From positions 1 to 21,628 of the forward strand of contig CAZDQM010000010.1 of assembly GCA_964507825.1 (NCBI GenBank): 21,628 nucleotides of DNA. Reading direction: 5' to 3'. This document shows, one piece after another, positions 1 to 6,287 of the stretch. The position numbers and the translations under genes are program-made. The stretch's first letter is position 1, and every line of letters begins with the position of its first letter. The notes below the pieces were generated by a model. It did not search any database and was not told where the DNA came from. It worked only from the letters and a program-made list of their open reading frames with translations. Source of the stretch: JAWVZS01 sp964507825. GTDB lineage: Archaea > Thermoproteota > Nitrososphaeria > Nitrososphaerales > Nitrosopumilaceae.

Positions 1-892
<892 letters not shown>

Positions 893-1080
893 TCCTGATC
901 GTTGATTATTTGAAAATGTAACATACATTTTGGAATTGAGCGGATGCACTTGGTCTTCACGATTCAGAACTGATCACTTGATCAGAACCTCATGTTGTAT
1001 GCGAAACTGGAGGCCTGTGAATCATAAAATGGTATACTACCATACTTCATCACAAGCGCCGCTCTTGCGTTTCGTATGCA
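893..1080 (-). promoter_or_regulatory. pre-16S rRNA leader with several perfect inverted repeats
   Basis: This is the transcribed spacer between the predicted rRNA start (about 26 nt from the TATA box at 1103-1109) and the mature 16S 5' end. It holds perfect inverted repeats at 913-931 (AAAATGTA-ACA-TACATTTT), 970-985 (CTGATCA-CT-TGATCAG) and 1029-1043 (ATGGTA-TAC-TACCAT). A 7-bp repeat (ATCAACG 882-888 with CGTTGAT 900-906) would pair leader with the mature 5' end. Archaeal pre-16S is normally cut at a bulge-helix-bulge formed with the 3' trailer, which is outside the window. That these repeats act in folding or processing is inference. A second TATA-like stretch near 1030-1040 means the start could lie further downstream. 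Confidence 0.5.
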
Positions 1081-1109
1081 CAATTCGAGAATTGTCAAAT
1101 ACATATAAA
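1080..1109. promoter_or_regulatory. Divergent promoter: TATA box usable by rRNA (minus) and hemL (plus), with adjacent palindrome
   Basis: ATATAAA at 1103-1109 reads TTTATAT on the minus strand, so it could serve either direction. For the minus strand it predicts an rRNA start near 1080. For the plus strand it predicts a start near 1132-1134, exactly at a short ORF before hemL. A perfect inverted repeat ACAATTC-GA-GAATTGT (1080-1095) sits between the TATA box and the predicted rRNA start and could be an operator. TATA position is seen; directionality and the operator role are inferred. Confidence 0.5.
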
Positions 1110-1133
1110 CCATCGCAAAAATTATCGATCTCC

Positions 1134-1163
1134 ATGACAATGGCCGTAAAGAATCAATGGTGA
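1134..1163 (+). CDS. Possible nine-residue leaderless upstream ORF before hemL
   Basis: ATG at 1134-1136 lies 28 nt from the centre of the TATA box at 1103-1109, the spacing at which many genes in this window begin. The frame reads MTMAVKNQW and stops at TGA 1161-1163. The stop overlaps GGTGA (1159-1163), the Shine-Dalgarno-like element of hemL, whose ATG is at 1168. A ribosome finishing this ORF would therefore stop on the hemL initiation site. This suggests translational coupling or a leader peptide, but nine codons can occur by chance. Confidence 0.3.
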   Translation: MTMAVKNQW

Positions 1164-1167
1164 AAGG

Positions 1168-2487
1168 ATGAAAAAAGACACATTAATTGCAAGATACAGG
1201 AAAAAAACCCCGAAATCAGCGACCCTGTTTGCCAAATCCGCCAAATTTCACGTCAACGGCGTAAGCCACAACATCAGGTTTTTTGAACCATACCCGTTTG
1301 TCACGCGGTCCGCCGGCGGCAAGTTTCTCACGGATGTAGATGAAAACAAGTACACAGATTACTGGATGGGACACTGGAGTCTAATTCTCGGGCATGTTCC
1401 GGATTCTGTAAAATCCGTCGTGGCCGAACAGCTTGAAAACGGATGGATGCATGGCACTGTAAACGAGCCCACCATCAAGCTGTCAGATACAATTCAAAAG
1501 GCTGTCCCCGCGGCAGAAAAGATCCGTTATGTTACATCAGGTACAGAAGCAACAATGTATGCAGTCAGGCTGGCGCGCAGCGCAACAAAGAGAAAAGTCA
1601 TTGCAAAAATTGATGGCGGCTGGCACGGATACACGTCAGATCTGTTAAAGACAGTCAACTGGCCGTTCTCTGAGTCCGAAAGTAGCGGCCTAACAGATGA
1701 AAATCACATCGTGTCAATACCATACAACGATTTAGAAGAGTCAATTGCAATCCTAGACAGCGTAAGAAATGATCTCGCCGGGGTGATCATGGAACCGGTT
1801 CTTGGCGGTGGCGGATGCATTCCTGCAACAAGTGAGTACATCAGGGGAATTCAAGAGACCGTCCACAAGAATGACTCAATGTTCATCCTAGACGAGATTG
1901 TAACAGGATTCAGGTTCAGGTACGGCTGCCTATACCCAACAATGAAACTAAAACCCGACATCATAACTCTTGGAAAGATAGTCGGCGGCGGATTTCCAAT
2001 AGGTGTCATCTGCGGAAGTGATGACATAATGAAGTACGCTGATGCAACCAAGTTTGCAAAGAGTCAAAGATCATATGTTGGAGGCGGAACATTTTCTGCC
2101 AATCCCGCATCCATGGTAGCCGGGCTTGAGACGTTACAAAGGCTCAAGGTCGGTTCCGGAAGAATTTATTCAAAAATCAACAGAGTCGGTGACGGGGCAA
2201 GAAGGCGCCTAGCCAAGACTTTCGACGGCAAGGTTACAGTAACCGGAAAAGGCTCGCTATTTATGACGCATTTTACGCGCGGCCGGACCGACGAGGTTGT
2301 AAATGCGGCACAAGCGGCAGAATGCGACACTGGCCTCCTTGCAAGGTACCATTTCAAGATGATTGCACAAGACAACATATTTTTTCTGCCCGGAAAGCTC
2401 GGGGCCATATCCTATGCGCATGGAGATGCGGATGTAAAAGGTATGGTTGCCGCATCTCAGGAATTCATGGAGAATAACAAGATTTAA
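1168..2487 (+). CDS. hemL: Glutamate-1-semialdehyde 2,1-aminomutase
   Basis: PLP enzyme converting glutamate-1-semialdehyde to 5-aminolevulinate, the C5 route to tetrapyrroles (sirohaem, cobalamin). The 439-residue length is normal for class III aminotransferase-fold GSAM. Visible elements are YVTSGTEATM (121-130, phosphate-binding region), GWHGY (151-155), EP...GGGG (209-216), the LDEIVTGFRF segment (241-250) with D242 for the PLP ring nitrogen, and ITLGKIVGGGFPIG (266-279), where K270 is the Schiff-base lysine. ATG 1168 follows GGTGA (1159-1163) at a 4-nt spacer, unlike the leaderless genes nearby, and a nine-codon ORF precedes it. Linkage to 16S rRNA in divergent orientation is a known marine thaumarchaeal arrangement. 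A related class III aminotransferase is the only realistic alternative. Probable first gene of an operon with the two genes downstream. Confidence 0.95.
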   Translation: MKKDTLIARYRKKTPKSATLFAKSAKFHVNGVSHNIRFFEPYPFVTRSAGGKFLTDVDENKYTDYWMGHWSLILGHVPDSVKSVVAEQLENGWMHGTVNEPTIKLSDTIQKAVPAAEKIRYVTSGTEATMYAVRLARSATKRKVIAKIDGGWHGYTSDLLKTVNWPFSESESSGLTDENHIVSIPYNDLEESIAILDSVRNDLAGVIMEPVLGGGGCIPATSEYIRGIQETVHKNDSMFILDEIVTGFRFRYGCLYPTMKLKPDIITLGKIVGGGFPIGVICGSDDIMKYADATKFAKSQRSYVGGGTFSANPASMVAGLETLQRLKVGSGRIYSKINRVGDGARRRLAKTFDGKVTVTGKGSLFMTHFTRGRTDEVVNAAQAAECDTGLLARYHFKMIAQDNIFFLPGKLGAISYAHGDADVKGMVAASQEFMENNKI

Positions 2488-2512
2488 GCCCCATCCACGT
2501 ATCAGGATACCA

Positions 2513-2659
2513 ATGGATAAAGGATCAAAGAGGCCCCCAAACAGCCAAAAAGAGTACGAAGAGTCCCTTGCAGGCAAGGATCCCACGCAGACATCCCATG
2601 AAGATTTAGAGGATCTTGCCAGGGAGGCCGTCAAAAAATTCAAGTCAATGAACGGATGA
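2513..2659 (+). CDS. Small charged protein of unknown function (48 aa)
   Basis: A 48-codon frame beginning MDKGSKRPPN at ATG 2513, 25 nt after the hemL stop and ending at TGA 2657-2659, just before the TPR gene. The product is hydrophilic: a basic N-terminus, a central acidic stretch, and a C-terminal segment (about 30-48, SHEDLEDLAREAVKKFKSMN) with helix-forming amphipathic character. An upstream in-frame ATG (2447) lies within hemL and is unlikely. The tight packing between two co-oriented genes, with the stop overlapping the alternative TPR start (ATGA at 2656-2659), supports real translation. No family recognised; no function is proposed. A possible role with the TPR protein is inferred from position only. 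Confidence 0.6.
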   Translation: MDKGSKRPPNSQKEYEESLAGKDPTQTSHEDLEDLAREAVKKFKSMNG

Positions 2660-2664
2660 TAAGC

Positions 2665-3486
2665 ATGGGACTGTTTGGAACAAGGCAGGAACCCGTGGAT
2701 CTGATGCGCCGTGCAACTGTCATGATGGATAGAAATAATCCAAAAGCTGCCATATCACTGTTCAACAAGGTCTTAAAGATGGAACCCGGCAATGCGTCGG
2801 CGCTGTATAGCAAGGGGTTGTCACTAAACAAGCTCAAAAAGTACCCAGATGCCGTCACGTGCTTTGACTTAATTCTAGAGCAGGATCCCGGCAATGCGTC
2901 GGCATACAACAACAAGGGAATCGCGCTTGCAGAGATGGGCAACATCCAGGATGCAATGAAGTGTTATGACGATGCAATCAAGGCAGATCCAGAATATGCC
3001 GCATCATACTTTAACCGTGGCGTATTACTTGACAAGCTAGGAGATCATGATGAGGCCCTAGACTGCATGGATGCGGCAATCAGGATTGATCCAAAGAAGC
3101 CCAATGCACAGTTCTACAAGGGAATAATCTTGGGAAAGATGAAGCGTCATGATGAGGCCCTAGACTGCTTTAAAGTCGTCTGCAAGAGGTTTTCAAACCA
3201 CATGGATGCAAAGTTTCAAAGCGGCGTTCAGCAGGCGGAGCTTGGCGAGCACAAAAAGGCGGTCCGGATTTTTGATGAAATCCTCAAGGACTATAAGAAT
3301 AATGCCAGTGTCATATATGCAAAGGCACGAAGTCTAGCGGCGCTAGACGAGAATATGAGGGCAATGGATCTTTTGCGAGATGCGATAGATAAAAATCCCA
3401 AAGTGATCAGGGCATGGGCAAAAGAAGAAAAAATCTTTGTAAAGTATCACGCGTTTGATCAGTTTAGAAGAATGGTCAAGATGTAA
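2665..3486 (+). CDS. TPR-repeat protein
   Basis: Tandem tetratricopeptide repeats occupy almost the whole 273-residue product; the 34-residue period shows in units such as ALYSKGLSLNKLKKYPDAVTCFD, AYNNKGIALAEMGNIQDAMKCYD, SYFNRGVLLDKLGDHDEALDCMD and AQFYKGIILGKMKRHDEALDCFK, followed by more degenerate copies. TPR superhelices are protein-interaction scaffolds, so a cytoplasmic adaptor role is likely; there is no enzymatic domain, signal peptide or membrane segment. Two starts are possible. ATG 2656 overlaps the preceding gene's stop as ATGA, and ATG 2665 gives an N-terminus MGLFGTRQEP. I prefer 2665 because the same MGLFG start recurs in two other proteins here, and GGATGAT (2654-2660) sits at a fitting distance. 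Adjacent units share near-identical DNA exactly 102 bp apart. Last gene of the hemL operon. Confidence 0.9.
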   Translation: MGLFGTRQEPVDLMRRATVMMDRNNPKAAISLFNKVLKMEPGNASALYSKGLSLNKLKKYPDAVTCFDLILEQDPGNASAYNNKGIALAEMGNIQDAMKCYDDAIKADPEYAASYFNRGVLLDKLGDHDEALDCMDAAIRIDPKKPNAQFYKGIILGKMKRHDEALDCFKVVCKRFSNHMDAKFQSGVQQAELGEHKKAVRIFDEILKDYKNNASVIYAKARSLAALDENMRAMDLLRDAIDKNPKVIRAWAKEEKIFVKYHAFDQFRRMVKM

Positions 3487-3524
3487 TATTGCACAGATGA
3501 CTCGGTATTCCATACATCACATGA

Positions 3525-4229
3525 TCAGATAACCTTGCGCCGTACTGCATCAATTCGCATGGTTGCGCTCTTTCTTTTTGGTCCGAACAAGACCACCTCA
3601 TATATGGGAACGTAAATCCGGATAATTTCCTTGATTGTACTCTTTTCACAAAGGTCCCGTATTTCGTCCCGAATATCCGGTTTTAACTTTTGAGCGATAC
3701 GATCTACAAGATCCTTTTCAGATAATACGGACTCGATTATCACAACGTCATCGTTTGCCAATATCCGGTCCGGATAGTTCTCTACTGCGCTAGGGCCGGT
3801 CTTAAAGGATGGCCGGATATCTCCCCCATGCGAGTCAAAATAGTACTTGCCCTCCACCTCCGCGTGTACATGCTCCTCGACTGGCAGATCCACCTTGTTC
3901 TTGTGCAACCTGCCAGACAGTTTTTTTCTAAGATTAGAACCAGGGCGCACTGGAAAGACACCTTCGCCAAAGACCACCTCATCTACGTTGCCATCTACAG
4001 ACAGGGTATGGGTTGCCTTGCGAAAATAATCGGCCTCATATATTCCGGATACAGATATTATGCATTCGTAGTTTAGCGTGACGGACTCGACTACAACCTT
4101 GTCGCGCCCAGGCTTGCGAAGCATGGAACGAAAGTTGTCCGCCTTTTTTTCCTCAATCATGGCATAGAGATCGTCTTCGGACATTGTCTTTTTCAGAACG
4201 ATAGTTTTTACATCCAATTTGCGCGTCAT
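3525..4229 (-). CDS. Conserved-looking protein of unknown function (234 aa)
   Basis: Soluble protein with no signal peptide, membrane segment or recognised catalytic motif. It begins MTRKLDVKTIVLKK at ATG 4229; a TTG six bases earlier is possible but ATG fits the minus-strand TATA-like CTTTAAT (4254-4260), about 27 nt upstream, giving a leaderless mRNA. The N-terminal half has beta-rich segments (for example VESVTLNYECIISVSGIYEADYF), the middle is basic (RPGSNLRKKLSGRLHKNKVD), and the C-terminal part combines a charged helix (SEKDLVDRIAQKLKPDIRDEI) with a strand-like ending IRIYVPIYEVVLFGPKRKSATMRIDAV. Two stretches, about 58-87 and 207-232, look loosely alike, so an internal duplication is possible. 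Convergent with the TPR gene (38-bp gap) and divergent from the cupin gene. Function not recognised. Confidence 0.75.
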   Translation of the reverse strand: MTRKLDVKTIVLKKTMSEDDLYAMIEEKKADNFRSMLRKPGRDKVVVESVTLNYECIISVSGIYEADYFRKATHTLSVDGNVDEVVFGEGVFPVRPGSNLRKKLSGRLHKNKVDLPVEEHVHAEVEGKYYFDSHGGDIRPSFKTGPSAVENYPDRILANDDVVIIESVLSEKDLVDRIAQKLKPDIRDEIRDLCEKSTIKEIIRIYVPIYEVVLFGPKRKSATMRIDAVRRKVI

Positions 4230-4249
4230 AAGCAAGGATACCTGTTTCG

Positions 4250-4274
4250 AACTATTAAAGTAGTTAAATATATC
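4250..4274. promoter_or_regulatory. Back-to-back TATA elements of the divergent 4229 and 4298 genes
   Basis: CTTTAAT on the minus strand (4254-4260) lies about 27 nt from ATG 4229, and TTAAATATATC on the plus strand (4264-4274) lies about 29 nt from ATG 4298. Both genes are therefore predicted to be leaderless, with the two TATA boxes only about 10 bp apart; simultaneous occupation by TBP/TFB may be mutually exclusive. TATA sequences are seen, their use is inferred. Confidence 0.5.
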
Positions 4275-4297
4275 ACTGGGAAGGAATACCGCGTACC

Positions 4298-4756
4298 ATG
4301 AACAAGGTCAATCTACATACAGGCGGCAGTGTAAGAAAGATTAACTCAGACTGGTTTACCGCAAAGACGCATATGAAGGAGATCGGAGACATGTTAAAGA
4401 TCAAGGAGCAAAAAGTATATCATGTCTACTTTAAGAATGGCTCAAGGACCAAGCTGCATCGTCACAACGGAAGTCAAATACTCATAGCCATGCATGGCAA
4501 TGGCAGTCTAGAGACATTCAAGATGTTAGAATCCAAAAGAAGGAACTTTAAAATCAAGAGAATGCAAAAAACGCAGCTAAAATGTGGCGATATAGTGTAC
4601 ATTCCGGCAAAAACCCTGCACACCCATGGCTCGACAAGTACACGGAACGTATTCTCACACATTGCGATAAACATCCTGCCCGGAAAAGGCTCCCAGTACA
4701 AGACCACATGGTACGAATCAGACTTTAAGGATCTGGTTACAGGTATTATAAAATGA
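4298..4756 (+). CDS. Cupin-domain protein
   Basis: Single-domain cupin of 152 residues. Cupin motif 1 is visible as GSRTKLHRHNGSQ (48-60), with metal-ligand candidates H54 and H56 and a glutamine (Q60) where many cupins have glutamate. Motif 2 is GDIVYIPAKTLHTHG (97-111) with H108 as third histidine; H121 lies in the following strand. Such proteins bind a divalent metal and may act as a dioxygenase, isomerase or ligand-binding protein; the sequence does not decide the substrate. A basic stretch (about 78-92) separates the motifs. ATG 4298 lies about 29 nt from the TATA element at 4264-4274, so the mRNA is probably leaderless. It is followed by a 111-bp gap and the J-domain/ferredoxin gene in the same orientation, which has its own promoter. 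Confidence 0.85.
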   Translation: MNKVNLHTGGSVRKINSDWFTAKTHMKEIGDMLKIKEQKVYHVYFKNGSRTKLHRHNGSQILIAMHGNGSLETFKMLESKRRNFKIKRMQKTQLKCGDIVYIPAKTLHTHGSTSTRNVFSHIAINILPGKGSQYKTTWYESDFKDLVTGIIK

Positions 4757-4833
4757 AACCCGGGATGAATTTACCATTGCCACAGGCATGATCGCCCATA
4801 TACGGGCATCCACAGCTGCATAAAACCTAGAAA

Positions 4834-4850
4834 ACTGTTTTTAAAACAGT
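4834..4850 (+). promoter_or_regulatory. TATA box embedded in a perfect palindrome, upstream of the J-domain/ferredoxin gene
   Basis: ACTGTTTT-T-AAAACAGT is a perfect 8-bp inverted repeat with a single central base (4842). Its core TTTTTAAAA is the only TATA-like element at the right distance (about 26 nt) from the TTG start at 4868. A dimeric repressor on this site would compete directly with TBP. The palindrome is seen; an operator role is inferred. Confidence 0.55.
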
Positions 4851-4867
4851 ACGAATACACAAAATCA

Positions 4868-5518
4868 TTGAATGCTAGTCAGGCCTATCAGACACTAAAG
4901 CTAAAGAGAGACGCCTCACCCGAAGAGATCAAAAAGGCATACAGAAGGCTAGCACTCGAGTCGCATCCGGATAAAAACTCTGAGATAAAGGACGATACAA
5001 AGTTCAAAAGAATCACAGAGGCATACAATATCCTAAAAAACCACAAGGGTGCGCCGCAGGCAGAACCGGCAAGGCGCTCATCTAGGCCCAAGTCGACGTG
5101 GGGTGCGCCGCCAAGCGAAAATCCACCGGAACAAGACTGGTCCAAGTTCACAGAAGGGCTCGATGATGACGATCAGGTATGGTGGAAGGAATACGAACAA
5201 AGATTCTGGAAAGAGTATAATGAAACGATTAACGCGGATGGAAGCAACGGTGAGTTTGACAAGGCCGAAGAGCCTAAAAAACAGCCCGACTTGTTCGTCG
5301 GCGTTGACCCAAGCCTGTGCATAGGATGCTGTAGTTGCGAGATAATAGCCCCCGGCGTCTTCCACATAGACAAAAAATCTCAAGTCAATCCAAAGTCAGA
5401 GGTGATAAACATGAGGGGCGCCGGTGTCAATAAAATAATGAATGCCGCAGAGACGTGTCCCACCAAGGCAATAAACATACGAGACATCAAAACGAGTGAA
5501 AAGCTGTACCCGCACTAG
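4868..5518 (+). CDS. J-domain/ferredoxin fusion protein (DnaJ-Fer)
   Basis: A 216-residue fusion. Residues 4-62 form a J domain with the HPD motif at 33-35 (SHPDKN), which stimulates Hsp70/DnaK ATPase. A linker rich in proline, acidic and aromatic residues follows (about 63-140). Residues 141-210 form a small ferredoxin: C151, C154, C157 and C197 (in ETCPTKAI) give the CxxCxxC...CP pattern of one [4Fe-4S] cluster, with an extra C155. The DnaJ zinc-finger and C-terminal substrate domains are absent. DnaJ-Fer proteins are known from green-plant chloroplasts and Thaumarchaeota and have been proposed to reflect transfer from plants (Petitjean and colleagues, 2012). A redox-sensing co-chaperone or a role in Fe-S delivery is inference. 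TTG 4868 is chosen because it is the first in-frame start, it precedes the J domain by a few residues, and it fits the TATA box. Its TAG stop shares CTAG (5515-5518) with the convergent HIT gene. Confidence 0.92.
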   Translation: MNASQAYQTLKLKRDASPEEIKKAYRRLALESHPDKNSEIKDDTKFKRITEAYNILKNHKGAPQAEPARRSSRPKSTWGAPPSENPPEQDWSKFTEGLDDDDQVWWKEYEQRFWKEYNETINADGSNGEFDKAEEPKKQPDLFVGVDPSLCIGCCSCEIIAPGVFHIDKKSQVNPKSEVINMRGAGVNKIMNAAETCPTKAINIRDIKTSEKLYPH

Positions 5519-5970
5519 AGCTTTAATTTGTCCCTCATCTGTTCCATTATATCATCATGTATAGTCTCGATTTTGTGAAACATTGAATGAACGGCTCCCG
5601 CCCCGTCACCTTGCCTACGCGGTATCAGGTGCACGTGCACGTGCGGTACCTCCTGTCCGCTCTGCTTTCCGTTATGGACCGCCACCAACATAGAACCGCT
5701 GACAGAATCAACCTTTGATGCAAGGCCGTGCACCACATCAAATACGGCCAAACTTGTCCTAGGCGGCATGTCCTGGATCTTTTCATAATGTTGCTTTGGG
5801 ATGACTAGTGAGTGTCCCTTGGCGAGTGGAAACGCGTCAAGAAACGCAATCACATCATCAGAGTCAAATAGAATCTTGGCCGGAATTTCATGCCGTGCTA
5901 TCCTGCAGAACACGCAGTCCAATACTTCAAAATCATGTCTGCCGGTATAAAGGTTCAATGTTTCGCACAT
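5515..5970 (-). CDS. HIT-family hydrolase (histidine triad)
   Basis: The histidine triad HVHVHLIP lies at 110-117, with H110, H112 and H114 as the phi-H-phi-H-phi-H-phi nucleotide-binding and catalytic motif. The N-terminal CVFC (19-22) is the usual zinc pair of HIT proteins, and the segment SLVIPKQHYEKIQDM (54-68) is typical of the family. At 151 residues this is a complete HIT protein acting on nucleoside phosphoramidates or dinucleotide polyphosphates; the exact substrate is not readable. ATG 5970 is preferred over GTG 5973. The TATA-like elements at 5981-5998 fit ATG 5970 at about 25 nt, or a TTG at 5958. The gene runs tail to tail with the DnaJ-Fer gene and overlaps it by four bases through the palindrome CTAG. 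The zinc-finger gene lies 100 bp upstream in the same orientation. Confidence 0.93.
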   Translation of the reverse strand: MCETLNLYTGRHDFEVLDCVFCRIARHEIPAKILFDSDDVIAFLDAFPLAKGHSLVIPKQHYEKIQDMPPRTSLAVFDVVHGLASKVDSVSGSMLVAVHNGKQSGQEVPHVHVHLIPRRQGDGAGAVHSMFHKIETIHDDIMEQMRDKLKL

Positions 5971-6070
5971 CACAATCAGTGAATATATGACAATATGTCG
6001 GCCGCGCCATCAAATATTCCATATTCAATTACGACTTGAAGGTGCGTGTTTCTTGTCTAGTATTCGTTTG

Positions 6071-6235
6071 CTACCAAGTGCCGTCGCCTGCACGATTTGG
6101 ATCAAACTTTTTCTCCGGAATGTTGCCGTGCGCCTTTTCCATGTGCCGCCCAAGCCTTTCAGGCGTGGGCAGTTCCAGCCCACACTCCTTGCACTTTGTG
6201 TTATTGTCGTCCTTTTTTCGTCCGAACAGTCCCAT
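6071..6235 (-). CDS. Mini C2H2 zinc-finger protein with MGLFG N-terminus (54 aa)
   Basis: ATG 6235 opens a 54-residue protein starting MGLFGRKKDD. A single classical C2H2 finger follows: C15-x2-C18-x12-H31-x4-H36, within KCKECGLELPTPERLGRHMEKAH. The C-terminal 18 residues are short and hydrophilic. A longer in-frame extension upstream to 6388 exists but would run through the divergent dehydrogenase gene and the promoter, and the TATA box at 6258-6266 lies about 27 nt from ATG 6235, so the short form is the real one. One-finger archaeal proteins of this kind may bind nucleic acid or protein; no target can be inferred. The N-terminal tag is shared with the TPR protein (2665) and the triple zinc-ribbon protein (8290). 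Confidence 0.85.
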   Translation of the reverse strand: MGLFGRKKDDNNTKCKECGLELPTPERLGRHMEKAHGNIPEKKFDPNRAGDGTW

Positions 6236-6257
6236 AATCTTGCAGTTTTTGAAATAC

Positions 6258-6266
6258 ATTATAAAG
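6258..6266. promoter_or_regulatory. Single TATA box between divergent leaderless genes
   Basis: ATTATAAAG reads CTTTATAAT on the other strand. Its centre (about 6262) lies 26 nt from ATG 6288 of the dehydrogenase and 27 nt from ATG 6235 of the zinc-finger gene. No second TATA-like element is visible in the 52-bp intergenic region, so one box may direct both genes. Positions are seen; bidirectional use is inferred. Confidence 0.6.
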
Positions 6267-6287
6267 GATGCGAGTGCCTTGGATTTC

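Noticed and set aside
6036..6287. 84-residue N-terminal extension of the dehydrogenase
   Set aside because: The extension has no family counterpart, overlaps the divergent zinc-finger gene and lies upstream of the TATA box at 6258-6266; ATG 6288 begins right before the Rossmann motif.
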